Assembly (NCBI GenBank): GCA_022225965.2
Contig: JAKJXP020000054.1
Coordinates: forward strand, 186,001 to 250,000
Length of the DNA: 64,000 nucleotides
Source: Diatrype stigma
Lineage: Eukaryota; Ascomycota; Sordariomycetes; Xylariales; Diatrypaceae
Direction of reading: 5' to 3'
Shown: positions 1 to 11,900 of the stretch, one piece after another
Layout of the letters: each line of letters begins with the position of its first letter
How positions within the stretch are numbered: the first letter of the stretch is position 1
Position numbers and translations under genes: made by a program
Notes under the pieces: model-generated
Databases searched by the model: none
What the model saw: only the letters and a program-made list of their open reading frames with translations
What the model was told of the DNA's origin: nothing

Positions 1-742
1 TCCAGAGCGTAAATCTCCAGTGAATATGTGCCCTTGCTCGGATCGTCGCTGCCGTCTTCCCGCTGGCAGGCCTTCTGCAGCTCCCGTAGCTTTTTAGTCA
101 CCCCGGGATAATCCTTACGGTCTAGCAACAGCTTAGCAAGTTTGATATTTGTCTTGAGCCACAGCCGCTCGTTGTTCGTGTTATGGAAGCAGCTCAATGT
201 AAGAGAGTAGAACCGTTCCATGCACTTCTGCGCCTCCTCGCTCCCGGCTTCCTTCTCGATGTAGTCTAGCATATTGTTGATAGACTTTTCTGAGTAGTTC
301 CGAGTCACGGCGGATTTGACATAGGTAAGAAGTTCGGTGAAGTGCTCGACTGCCTAGATTGGGGTTTGGTCAGCAACCGTCGTGTGAATAAACCTATCTA
401 GAGCGTTGGGAACCAACCTTGTCATATCTTTCCAAACGGAACTCTAGCTTGATGGCCTGCTTCAGACCCTTGAACCCCCAATCGCCCTTCTCCGATTCCA
501 GCGGGGGGATCCCCAGAAACTCTTCAATCGCATCTTCGGGATCTGACGACTTCATCTGTTTGGCATTGTAGTATTTGTTTTCGATATCGACATCGCCAGA
601 ATCTTCGTCGTCATCGTCCTCGTACTCGAAGTCGTATCTGTTCAGAGGCGAGATTAGTTTGTATGGACAATTTGTCGGGTTATAGACAGTGGTAAGCCTA
701 CTGCTCCTCATCCGACTCTTGCATGAAATCATCGTCAGACAT
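1..742 (-). CDS. csn2: COP9 signalosome subunit 2 (partial, N-terminal part)
   Basis: Subunit 2 of the COP9 signalosome, the nuclear/cytosolic complex that removes NEDD8 from cullins. Three exons are visible on the minus strand: 742-702, 637-418 and 353-1, with two 64-nt introns (701-638 and 417-354), both GT..AG and joining in frame. The start codon at 742-740 gives an N-terminus MSDDDFMQESDEEQ that runs into YDFEYEDDDDEDSGDVDIEN, the acidic N-terminus typical of CSN2. It continues with KYYNAKQ, EEFLGIPPLE, GFKGLKQAIKLEF and then AVEHFTELLTYVKSAVTRNY and NTNNERLWLKTNIKLAKLL. About 204 residues are present; the C-terminal PCI domain lies beyond the window edge. It is divergently oriented to CWC25 with 0.9 kb between. 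Identification is by family recognition of these conserved segments and is strong. Confidence 0.93.
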
Positions 743-1662
743 GTTGGCGGTCGGTCAGGTGGGGTAATGGGTAGGTAGTATTAGATGACGGAGAGTCTCT
801 AAGTTGCCAGACTACTGATCAGATCTATATAGTAGCCTGCAGTACCTCTAGGTAGGAGAACTGAAATGTCTGAAGTACTAAGAGCCACACGAGAACCCGA
901 CAAATACTGTGTAACAAGGTGAACTGATGTTATGGAGTTAACGGGTACCTGTTGGTGTTGATAGTGGGGAGCTAGGCAGGCAAGCTGGCAAGGTAAGGCT
1001 GAGTTGGTGATGGCTGTGATGATGATGCGGGATTCTTTGGGTGGAGGTGGAGCGGGCGCGTGGGAGTTAAGTCTAGGTACGTAGGTACTTGCCTAGGCTG
1101 CCCAGTTAGTTCGTGGGCGAGTGGACTGTGGCAAGCAGGGGCAAGGGCCACTAGTACATTCTAGGTACCTCATCGCTAGCAGGCAACCCTGCAACCCCAC
1201 CAGTAGGTACATACATACCGACTTAACCTAATACGCGCACTTAACATGCACCGCCAAGACTGCACTAGAAATGCCTAGTGCTGGGATAATGCGGGGCTGG
1301 TAACAAGGTTCTGCTTTTCCAACGGGGGCATCCAGTCTGAAGTGTGGCTCGGCCATTGTGGCAAACAAAACAGTTGGAACCTTCCAACCTTGTCTAGAGA
1401 CTCTGGCCACCTTCCATCATCAACATTCGCTCTTCCATCATCCAACTTCCCACGACATCATATTTTTGAGTGAACCTAGCTTTCACTCATCCATCCCATA
1501 TTCCACCCACTCGAGTCCCCTATTAGCGATAGAAGAATCCGACTATTTCCAATCTACCGGTCGCCACAACACTCAACGGTCACCAGGTTTGACAGGCGAC
1601 GCTGCCAGCGACCTCATCTATCAAATCTCTTCTCATCAGCGTAGCCTTCGAATACCGCCAAG
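743..1662. other. Intergenic region between divergent csn2 and cwc25
   Basis: This 0.9-kb stretch separates two divergently transcribed genes and should hold both promoters. It contains several TAGGTAC/ACCTAGG words (for example around 850, 1075 and 1165) and no coding signal I trust. An open frame at 1358-1666 runs up to the cwc25 start but has no recognisable protein and is more likely 5' leader. Confidence 0.5.
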
Positions 1663-2955
1663 ATGAGTTTGCTACTCAAGAAGTCATGGCATCCAGCCTT
1701 GGTAAGTGAGAATGCGACCCGGCTGATACAACTAGCAACGCCTGCTAACTCATTGTAGATGAAAAACCAAGCTCGTGTCTACGATGCTGAACAATCCGAG
1801 ATCGCCGAACGAAAAAAAACCGCCGCGCGTCTCCAAGAAATCAAGGAGGAGCGCGCAAAAGAAGCGCTGCAGGCCGACCTGGAGAAGGCCGGAGGAAAGC
1901 CCCGACTAAATCGAGTGGATTGGATGTACGAGGGCCCTAGTAATGGACAGAACGGCACAAGCGAAGAGCTTGAAGGCTTTCTACTAGGCAAGAGGCGCAT
2001 CGACAATTTAATCACGCGCGGTTCCGAGCAGGAGAGCCTCAAGAAACAAGCTGGGGTAGGACCGGATCTTACGGCAGCGCCGAAGCTGAATGAGAGAGAC
2101 ACCGCCGCCAAACTTCGGGAAGATCCTCTCTTGGCGATCAAGAGAAAAGAGCAAGAAGCCTACGAGGCCATGGTTTCCGACCCCATCCGACGACAACAGC
2201 TGTTGGTGGCAATGGGGAAATCCGAAGAGAAGCAGTCATCTCGGAAGAAGGAAGATAGGCATTCAAGGAGGCATAAACACAGATCAGACTCTAGGGAGCA
2301 TCGCCATCGAAGACACCGACGCTCGGATTCGAAAGATAGAGAAGATCCAGAAGAGCGCAGACACAGAAGTCGCAGGTCCGACTCTCGAGATCGGTCTACG
2401 AGCAGAGATCGATATGAGTCCAGAAAGAGCCGGCATGATGAGCGTCCGTCAGCACGACAGCGATCTGAGTCACCAGAGAGGTCGAGAGACTTTGGCAGAT
2501 CCCGGAGAGAACGTTCACGAAGCCCGCGCCGCAGTAGCTACGACGACCAGGAGGATCGACCCAACAAGCGGCGACGCGACTACTCGGAAGAGCCCTCACG
2601 AGGAAATCGGCGACACGAGTCCAGCTTTGACGAGCCTCGTCGGGGCGCCCGCGACGGAAGATACGGCAACGACCGGCGCAGAAACGACCGGTATGGCGGC
2701 GGCAGCAATAGCGGGGGCAATGCTAGCTCGTCGAACGCAGCGGCTGCTGATGCCGAGGAGAAGGCGCGCAAGTTGGCCGCCATGCAGGCCAACGCGTCGG
2801 GTCTTGACCAGGACCGCGCCAAGCGGCTGGCCGAGCTGGATGAGAGGGAGCGCCTCGCACGGGAAGCCGATGATAAGGCAAGAGAGCGGTCCGGGAAGTA
2901 CGGCGGCGACAAGGAATTCGTACATGGGCTGCGAAGGCAGCTCATCAATAAGTAG
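1663..2955 (+). CDS. cwc25: Pre-mRNA-splicing factor CWC25 homologue
   Basis: Spliceosome component that acts around the first transesterification step. Two exons: 1663-1701, encoding MSLLLKKSWHPAL, and 1759-2955, with a 57-nt GTAAGT..TAG intron (1702-1758). The product is 411 aa. The N-terminus has the CIR/CWC25 signature (KKSWHP, NQ.RVYDAEQ, RLQEIKEER), followed by LNRVDWMYEGP near residue 65, then DPLLAIKRKEQEAYEAM. Residues about 160-310 are a long Arg/Ser/Asp-rich, RS-like tract, and the C-terminus is a charged helix-like segment ending in EFVHGLRRQLINK. The start at 1663 was chosen over the internal ATG at 1759 because the short first exon supplies the conserved KKSWHP motif. Large overlapping frames on both strands inside the RS region are shadows of its composition. 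Confidence 0.93.
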
Positions 2956-5640
2956 ATAACCAGGCACTGGGTTCGGGCTCGGGTTCGGATTCTATGAATG
3001 AATGAATGGGTATCAGAATATCTAGGGTCAGAATAGCGCCACTGGGAAGAAAGTGCTGCGTGAATGGGGCGCCGAGGAATAGACTTATACGCCGACTAAC
3101 TGTTTCCTCGTCATGCTGAAACTTACCTTGGCATCTTTCGCTGTGATTTAGAAAATACCAGGCCGCTTTGGGTTCATTTCTACGGATGACTTTCAACACG
3201 GGGAATATAATCGAACCTCTTCATCACATGACGTAATTCAGCCATAGTGTAGGCAACAAGCTACCATGCCCGACGATTCCAGCATCGACTACACTTTCAC
3301 GCTCACTTTCCCGATGTATTCTCGGTACACTCCCTTCCATAAATGTACAATGCCTTTCCCTCCTTTTACCGGTACGGGGTTACCTAAGCTGCCCCTCTAT
3401 GTATTTCTACCAGCCCTGAGCTGTGTGTTACTAGCTGATCTATCAAGTTAGATAGATCGGTTTGAGATGCTATATGTTTATTATGATGTATGCTGATGCT
3501 TCAAGTTAGGGGGTTGCTTGGTATCCTTAAGGTGTGAAAGCTTGGAGAATCGGACTCTGTGGTAGGTGATTAGGTAATTCATTATACGTCAATATGTATT
3601 TCGGAAAGAACCCGGGGAGAGTGGAGATGGCCATGTCAGAAATCGGGGGCTAGACAGGGTCGGCGAGCTCGGAGTGGAAGTGGCGCTCTGCGTGATGAGT
3701 GGCTTGCGGCTTGCGGGTTGTCTTGTCTTTGCTTTGCTAGATCCCACTTCCACACCATCGGAAGATGCACTTTACGTAGGTTACCTTGTCTAGTAATCCC
3801 AAAATAAAATATCTGTAGAACCGCATTCCTTATTGAGGCTTGATATGATCTGCAACCCGCTGACTCTGCAGATAGTTATGTATTGATGGTCTTTGGTTTT
3901 GCTTGTTACGTGTTACACATATTCATAGCGTCGAATAATTGAGAATTGATGAGATCGAGGGCGCTTTGAAAACAGCTTTGCATTCCCCGATATTAAGTTC
4001 TTCACAGGCGATGGATTGAACTGCTGAAGTATGCAGACCCATACCACAACCACAACCACAAATACGTGGTGAGGCTTTAGGGGCCATGATGCACAGAGCA
4101 CATGTGGCAACCTGCCCGTTCACATGAAACTGGCATTAGTTAGTGTAACCAGGTGTGGGTTGGAGTCTCGGAGATAGCATCAAAGGACCTTCTATTACTT
4201 CGTATCCCCTATTGTGTTCGAAGCTGCGTGGAGGTTTGAGTCTCGACCATCTCGAACACTTTCATCTTTGAGACATTACTCAGGTCTTCGGCTAGGACAA
4301 GGTACCTACAGCGAGGACAGGGAATCGGGCAAACATTTATATACACCTAAGTGCTACCTGTGATGAATGTGAAGCAATCTTGTTTAGCGCTGCATACGAC
4401 ATAGGTAATACAAACAAGATGTAGCAGCCCTGTGATTTCCAAAATTAGTAGCATATTGACCGCGTATTTATATTATAATATGCCATCTCACTCTCCTGGG
4501 TATTTTCTCCTATTTACTCCTACACAATTATACCTACCATGCATCCAGCCATCGCGCCTGTTCTCCCCGTAGTAGGTATTCCTGGTGGCACCGTCGCTTT
4601 CGTTAACTGGCCGCGGCTGTATCACGAAACTTTAAAACCCATACCTTGGCGCGCTCCCGCTATGTAATCCATGTATTGTAGATTAGGTAGTTAGGTACCT
4701 AAGGTCAGGCAGGCCTGGGTATGATAGGTCTGTCGTCGAAGTGCCAGCGTCTGGTTCGTCGGTGCTGATATTAGCAGGTCCACCATTGCCATTCTTGACT
4801 TTCTCTGGCCTTTTCTCCTTGCCAAGACACGCAGGGCGGGTTCCACCCATCAGGGCGTTCAATGCCAATTCCGCCCCAATCCGCCCCAATTCGCCCCCAT
4901 GGAGCGAGCCAGCCAAGGCAGGCAGGGTGACCCAACTAACAACTCTGCCACTGAATGACGGCGCTAATCGGAATCCTGGACGCTAGCATCCACTGCATCC
5001 AGTAGCACCGAGACTGTAGTTACCTAGCAGCCTAGTACTTACCTACTCTATTATTTCACCTTCTTCACCTTCCATCATCCATCGTCACCCGCCGCCTGCC
5101 TGCCCTTCCGCTCTGCTGCTTCGGATTCACCACCTGCAGTCTCATTTGTTATACATACATACATACCGTACATACAAGGTAGAGGCTCTTTCTCCATGTA
5201 TATCTAATCGAATACATACTATTACGTATAGTATCTAGCTAAGAAGAGCAGGTAATACCTACCTCTACTGCTACTAGTCATGCTAGTTATACTTACATAA
5301 TACACACACCTGCTAAGACCTGTTTCAGTTCACAGCATTTGCCTTTTCTCGCCCATCGCATTCCTCGGTAAATCTGCAACCACCACGACGGACGACCGAA
5401 CCTACGCTCGCCCCTTTAGTTAGTTGGCCGAGACGCGCAGTAGACCGATCAACCAGGCAATCACGAACAATCCTTCAACCGATCAACCGATAAATCGATT
5501 AATCGATCAATCGATCGAATCGAATCACTAACTGGCTCCCACGTTCCCCACGGCTCCCGAACCACAACAGCGGCAATTGCGCCAGACGGACGAGTATCCC
5601 GGATCATTTCGACTAAATACATAAGAAGATACATAAGAAG
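2956..5640. other. Intergenic region, cwc25 to rho3
   Basis: A 2.7-kb stretch in which I see no gene. It holds the 3' region of cwc25 and the promoter and leader of rho3. The short open frames here have no recognisable content and no supporting splice structure. The last 0.5 kb has ACAT repeats (about 5150-5175), TACCTA words and an ATCGAT-rich run just before the rho3 start. Confidence 0.4.
5470..5527. repeat. ATCGAT/ATCAATCG-rich simple repeat in the rho3 leader
   Basis: Imperfect tandem repetition of AATCGATCA-like words 110-170 bases before the rho3 start codon. The run contains several overlapping ATCGAT palindromes. It is probably in the 5' leader or proximal promoter. No function can be assigned from sequence. 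Confidence 0.6.
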
Positions 5641-6592
5641 ATGCCTCTCTGCGGTGGTAACAAAACGGTACAGCGCAAGCTGGTGCTCCTGTGAGTCTGG
5701 CCTGGCTTGGTCCGGTTGTTTTCCCGTCGTCGTCTTCGCGCTTCGAATAGGACATAATGAGGCTTGTGTACCGCGTTAATGGACCGATGAGCTGATACGC
5801 GATACTACAGAGGCGATGGTGCGTCCGGAAAGACTTCATTGTTAAACGTCTTCACGCGAGGCTATTTCCCAACAGTCTACGAGCCGACGGTCTTCGAAAA
5901 TTACGTCCATGGTAGGTTTGACGTCTTTCATTTGCCTGGAATGTGACAGGGGCCTGGGCAGGGGCAAGGCTAGGGGTAGGGCGAAGAACAACAATCTCGT
6001 GGGATTTCAGTATAGGCTTTGCAGCAGAAAAACGCGAAATCAGTAATCAAAACGGCAGCTTACCGATTTGATCACTCTAGATATCTTCGTCGACAACGTA
6101 CACATCGAGCTCTCGCTATGGGATACGGCCGGACAAGAAGAATTCGACCGCTTACGGAGTCTGTCGTACGACAACACGGACGTGGTGGTGCTCTGCTTCA
6201 GCGTCGATAGCAAAGACTCGCTGGAGAACGTCGAGAGCAAGTGGGTGGGGGAGATCCAGGAGAACTGCCCGGGCGTCAAGCTCGTCCTGGTAGCCCTGAA
6301 GTGCGATCTGCGGGAGAACACCGAGGAGGAGGACGATGAAGCCGCGGCGGCGGCAGCGGCAGCAGGAGCGGACCCGGCGGCAGCAGCAGCACCGGCGGCG
6401 CAAAAGGAGAAGAAGCCCATGATCGACTACAACCAGGGCCTGGACGTCGCGCGGAGGATCAAGGCCATGCGGTACCTCGAGTGCTCGGCCATGCGGAATC
6501 GCGGCGTCAACGAGGCTTTCACCGAGGCTGCTCGGGTCGCCCTCAGCGTAAAGCCCGCGGGGGAAAAAGAGGCGAAATGCGCCGTTATGTGA
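5641..6592 (+). CDS. rho3: Rho-family small GTPase, RHO3-type
   Basis: Membrane-anchored GTPase of the Rho3 class, which in fungi controls polarised growth and exocytosis. Exons are 5641-5690, 5811-5911 and 6081-6592 with GT..AG introns of 120 and 169 nt. The product is 220 aa. Visible motifs are the P-loop GDGASGKT (residues 18-25), effector region [14 protein letters not shown] (35-48), switch [13 protein letters not shown] (from 65), the Rho insert region, [10 protein letters not shown], and a C-terminal CAAX box CAVM for prenylation. [20 protein letters not shown] and the CDLREN segment match the Rho3 type. Oddity: after CDLREN there is an acidic then Ala-rich insertion of about 30 residues (EEEDDE, then Ala runs, then QKEK), encoded by GCGGCG/GCAGCA repeats at about 6335-6405. 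Confidence 0.95.
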
Positions 6593-8365
6593 GGCAGGAA
6601 AGGAAAGGCAGCTGATGATGCTCCCGATGATAATGGGGGCAGGGAGGGGAGGGGTCGTTTTAATTGTCTTTTTCTTCCTTTCGCATGTGATGGGAGCCGG
6701 AGTTTTCTGAATGGCGATATACCACCACCACCACCACCACCACCACCAACCGCCGCCACCACAGATCTTGTTCTATCAGAAAAGGGAGCTCCAGGGCGTT
6801 ATAATCTTTTTTCTTTCATCGCTTTATTCCCCTGCTATCGTTACGTCGGTAGCAACCCTTTTTCGTTCTTTTCGACTTCCCCTGATACCGAATGTTCCAA
6901 TACACGGCACCTCCATTGCCCCCTGTTGCTTTTAATCTTTTCATCTTTCAACTTTCCATCCTTCAGTCTCGAGGACCTGCTTGCTTCCTGCTTAGCGGCA
7001 CTGGTCTTTTACTTGTTGAACATTGGGGAGTGCCCGCTTCCCCTCCCACCGTCCTTTTTTTACCCCCTTGATATTTTCGGGCTTGTACATATTATGTAAT
7101 ACCTCGCATTGTGCACATACCATCTACGTACCTCCCGCTTAGACCGATCATTACCTTCTATTTTCTTGTTTTCCCTTTTCTTTTTTCTCTTCTTGTGGCT
7201 CAAGATCGGGACTGGGCTGGTTTGGTTGGCTGGTATCTATCTATCTTCTTGAAGAGAGAGGGAAGGGGAAGGAACATCGAGCGAGAAGAATAAGTTGGAC
7301 TGTTGGGCGGGCGTAGAACGATGCTAGCCTCGAAGACCAAAAAAATAAATTGTAACAAAACGTTCAAATACTTTCAGGTCTAGTACAGTACCCTCTTGTT
7401 CTGCCGTAACTTACAAGTTAGAAAGTGTTTCCAGCATGGAAAGATTCATGAGTATGCATTTGCTTCTTTGATTTTGCTAGGTAGTATCTCGGTCAGTTCC
7501 TGGCGTTGATGGTAGATAGTACCCCTATATACTAGGGGATGCGAGGCGCCACTCGATCAAGCAACCAAAAGCAAGGATGTAATAATTGGAGTTACTGATT
7601 CCACCCCAGTGGCCCTGCCTCTTCCCCTCGGAACTACTAAATATAATAATTAGATACCTGGCAGACAGAGCAGATCCTGGCCAACACCTTTTGCGACCCA
7701 CGCCTCACTCGCCAACCCCCAACCGCGTAGTAGGCGCCCTCCATAATCAGCAAAATGAAGTTGCAGTGAGCGGAGGAGTTACAACAAACTCAATGTAATC
7801 TTACCAAAGTCAGAAAAGCTCGGCATCCATCACACTGCCTGGCCCGTCGCCCTCTCGGAGTAGAAATAGGGGCCGCCACCTCGACCATGAACACGGCTTG
7901 GCCACACAACCTCGAGCCACATCCCACCCGCTGCTACGTCCATATTTCTACAAACATAGATAAGGTCTCGCTCATCACCTCGAGCTGTCGATGTTTCCCA
8001 TGGAAAAGAGTTGATTCCTAGTGAAGGCCAAATAATTCATCGGAGCTGATACTAATACGTCACCGTACAATATAAACCACTTCCAGGGGGTTCCGAATAA
8101 GACTGGATATCAGTGGTGAGAGCACGAAAATATATGTGGAACATGTATCCGAAACAGGATATCTTCACTAGATGATCCTCTAAAGCTTCGCGCACTGAAT
8201 TTGAACTCGAACCAAACAGCACCAGAGATAGGAAGGCTGGGGATCGCCCGCTCTTTACAGCCTCGAGCCAAACAGAGCGAAAACCAGGACGAAAATACGC
8301 AGATCATCTTCATCTGGGGGCAATCGAGATTTCTTGTCGCCGACCTCGCCGTCCCGAACGGTAAC
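6593..8365. other. Intergenic region downstream of rho3
   Basis: A 1.8-kb stretch with an (ACC)n microsatellite at its start, T/C-rich sequence to about 7200, and no gene I can recognise. Short open frames at 7111-7293 and 7586-7798 lack recognisable content. Confidence 0.4.
6721..6750. repeat. (ACC)n microsatellite
   Basis: About nine tandem ACC triplets, followed by further CCG/CCA triplets, in the 3' flank of rho3. Confidence 0.9.
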
Positions 8366-8990
8366 CAGCTCCCTTACCACATCGTAATTACATAGACGCT
8401 CCATTTCAGCACCGCGACGTCCAGGGAACAAAGTTCCGATTGCTCTGTTCTGCCTCCTCCCGGGGACCGCGTCCATGATCAAATGCGAGATCATACCCGC
8501 ATTCCTAGAGCGCCACCCGAAGTACGTAGCCCTGTCGTACACATGGGGAGATGCCGATGATACCGTCCCATTCCAGGTCAACGGAGTCCCATTTCACGTC
8601 ACATCTTAACCTGCACAGCGCGCTGAGGGCTCTCCGCAAGTAACGGGGGCCTGTGCTTATATACGCGGACGCGGTATGTACCAACTAGCGCAATAAGGAC
8701 GCGCGGTCCCACCAGGTCCCAATGATGATGAGCATCTACAGCGAAGCTGAGATGGTGGCTGTATGGCTCGGGCCCAAAAAAACGGACGATGGTGAAGTCG
8801 CGATCGATTTGCTCGAGGAGGTTTTCAGACGTGGCTAACAATGCCGAAGCCATTCATGGGTTGATAGCGTCAGAGAATCGAGTCTGCTTTACCGCACTGG
8901 TTGACTTTATTTGAGAAACATTACCGGAACAGACTATGGGTAATCCAACAAGTCTTGAATGCAAGAGCCAGGAACACTCGCTAAACTTGC
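8366..8990 (+). pseudogene. HET-domain (heterokaryon incompatibility) gene relic
   Basis: Degenerate remains of a HET-domain protein, the family behind allorecognition cell death in fungi. In successive plus frames I read YIDAPFQHRDVQGTKFRLLC; after a frame change MIKCEIIPAFLERHPKYVAL then SYTWGDADDTVPFQVNGVPF; after another, NLHSALRALRK, a stop, RGPVLIYADAVCTN, a stop, RNKDARSHQVP and SIYSEAEMVAVWLGP; and finally RLWVIQQVLNARARNTR around 8930-8983. These correspond in order to the conserved HET blocks (LSYxWGD, NL..ALR, WxDAxCINQ..., RSxQVxMMxxIYxxAxxVxxWLG, RxWVxQE). At least two frameshifts and several in-frame stops make it non-coding. The TAG in the INQ-equivalent position fits a CAG-to-TAG change. 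Where the original gene ended is not visible. Confidence 0.85.
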
Positions 8991-11900
8991 TCATGGCTTT
9001 CTTGAATCGGCGCGCAACGCCCCTCTGTCGGCAGCGCATCCACGATGAGCAGATTCACGAGTTTTTCTGCCGCACGCTATGCCTAGATCAAGTAAATTGC
9101 AATAGCATCGCTGACCTAGTGAGGCTTTGCTGTCATGTATTCGTTCGTGTCTCTGATGCGAGATAGCCTTCCGTGCATCATGCTAGATGGTGGGCTCCGA
9201 CGGTACGTTGACTTGGAAACAGACGTAACGGTAGATGGCAGTATGGGCTTTACGTATGATTGCTACCGACCCACGATGGTAGGCCGGTGATCCTTCTTCA
9301 AAAATGAAAAATAAAAAATAAAATAAAAGAAATAAAAAAGAAGGGGGGGGGGGGGGGGCTTCGCGATTTTCAGCACTGCACTGCAGCATCCCTAATATCC
9401 TACTTGTAGTTCACGATGTATAATATGGATCTTGCTGCAGGGTGGTTTAGAAGTGTAGATGTCCCTTACATCAAATACTATGGCTTATGTTTCTAAAGAT
9501 AGCTGTGTCAGGGGGTAGTATAGTCCTTGAGTAATCACATATTTTCGATTGTTATAGATTCTTCACCTACTTGCGTGTTATATTACTCACTACAGCATCG
9601 AGACTGCTGCCATGAGGTTAATGCTATCTTTGATGTCCCAGGATTACGCAACACTTTCTAGAAAGCCGCTTAAGAACACTTTCAACTTTAGAGACGCGCT
9701 TTTGATCATGACAACATGAACCCAAGAGAACAATATTTCATATGATACTGCAACAGGGGCTAAAGGTTTCATATGAATCCTATTATCTGCTGCTGAAGAG
9801 TGGCTACAGATATATAAGGAGCCATCCCCTTCCCTGCAGATTTCTTGGGCTCGAAGATTATCATGCTTTCCTCCTTACCTCTACTTGGCAACTGTTCTAT
9901 TACACCGGACACGAAACTCATGATATCTGGCGAGATGTAGATCCAACTTCGAGTGAGTGCCATACCGATGAGACAGGTCTGGTAGTTGGTTAGCGCGGAA
10001 GTTGGTGATTGAAACGATTTATAACCTTCACACTCTTATACTGCCATATGTATATGCGTGCTCTGTTTCTCTATTCACTTTGCCAATTAGATTACGACCT
10101 CATTTGTTTTCTATCGTGCTCTTGGCTATCACGACTATGGTTTCATACTGCAATTAGGGGCCTTCGAACTTTCCAAAATATGATTGACGACCAGAATGTA
10201 AAATGTACAAGTATATCGATATAAGCTATGGCTAAGTGTAAAGGTGAAGGCGTGGAACAAGTAACAGTATCGGTACAAGTTAGACATAGCAGCTCGGCAC
10301 CGACGGGGTTACTCCTTTACCCCCTTTCTAACCTGCTCTACCATAACCAAGCATCCTGGAAAGATTAATCGATACAAATATCGATGAGAGAAGTATTGCA
10401 TATCTATGCATGTCAAGTGATCCGTTAACTGAGTGGCTGTGAACATGATTGTGTTTAAAACGTCCACTTTGAAAATGTCAAGGCGAGGAGAGCCTACCTA
10501 GTTACTTTCCTACACGCTAGTGTATAAGTGGTCGGCGGAAATATAGCGAAACCCAGAGCTATGCTCCTGATGAAACAATGGCCAGTAGCTGGGCTGAATC
10601 AATGCATTTGGGTACGGGATAGGTAATACCACCGACCTGTGACTAGGCAGCTCTATAGTTATTAGCTGGGTGATGTAGTTTTTTAAGGCAGACAGGGCTC
10701 TTTCGTGGTCTCATATCCTACAAGACTGATTTGCTGTATCATTAGACGTTGAACTCGGACATCGAAATAAGGGGCAAGATCATATATCACTCGCTTGTTC
10801 TTACTCTTTCTGTCTATTCATACTGGCCCCCAACCCACTCTCCCTCCTATAGCGAACCTCGTGCCCAGATATAATCCCGTTGGCTGAGAACCCCAAAAGA
10901 CAGCGTCTATTTCTAACCAGTAGATACAAAATCCTGCACGCTTGTATGCCGTGTTTTCTATTTCGGTTCCCACGTTATATGTCACAGCTGATGATCCGTC
11001 AAGGGAGAAGCTCCTCCACCAATTCGTCGACAGCGTAGAGGCCATGCTAATCTATGGGCGTCCTTGTAGCTAGTCCCCTACATATTTGCGTCGCGCCGCG
11101 TCTTGGCCATCGCGCTGGCTGGCATTCCGAACCCCAAAAATGAGAAAGAGAAGGAATAGTCGAGTAATTAGACCCGGTTTACCGTAGTAGACAACCCGAG
11201 GAAAAAGGGGGGTGGCAGGTGATAAGCCTTACACCGAAATTCTCCATGGCCCGTCCCTGGTACGCGGGAGAGGAATAGGGAAGAAAGAAAAAACCGGTTT
11301 TGCTGAGCCGTATCTTTCGTCCAAGCCGGTCAGGCTATGCATGCGAGTGGCTTTGACCTTACCTCCCTCCTCATTTCTCCCATTTGCTCTGAGCACATCG
11401 GTCACGAGAACTACATCGCCCACACCGAGGGGACCGAGCGACCGAGCGCGCGGGCGGGTGGTGGCCGGAGTGTTATTGGCGATGAAAAGGGTTTTCTCTC
11501 CACAAGCAATGTTACTCCGAGAACAGGTACGCCTACTGCCGGCAGACCTAGCTAATTATGGGTTATTTTTCATAATAACTAGTATTTAAGACTCCTGAAA
11601 TAGAAGCACCTGGTAGCTGTCTATCGAATCACGGATCGTTCTTCCCACAATCATGTGAAATCGACCCCTGTTGCACGTCACAGCCCGCGGCAGGCGGTGG
11701 ACGTGGTGGTGAATGGCGGCCCGCCTCGCTGACGAACCGGGACGGCTTGGAACGCCCGCCTGGAAACCATCGCCGACGAATCGCCGCTTCTGCGCTCGCC
11801 TGCCGCCACTTTCATCCCTTTCCTCCCCATTTAGACCGATCAGCAGTAGAGATCCCTTAAGAGATGGTGGCTGATCTTGTATGACCTGCCCATTTCGGCG

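Noticed and set aside
1358..1666. 102-codon open frame just before cwc25
   Set aside because: It overlaps the cwc25 start in another frame, has no recognisable content and lies where the leader is expected.
2090..2959. 289-codon frame overlapping cwc25
   Set aside because: It is an alternative frame of the RS-rich exon. The CWC25 frame carries the conserved motifs.
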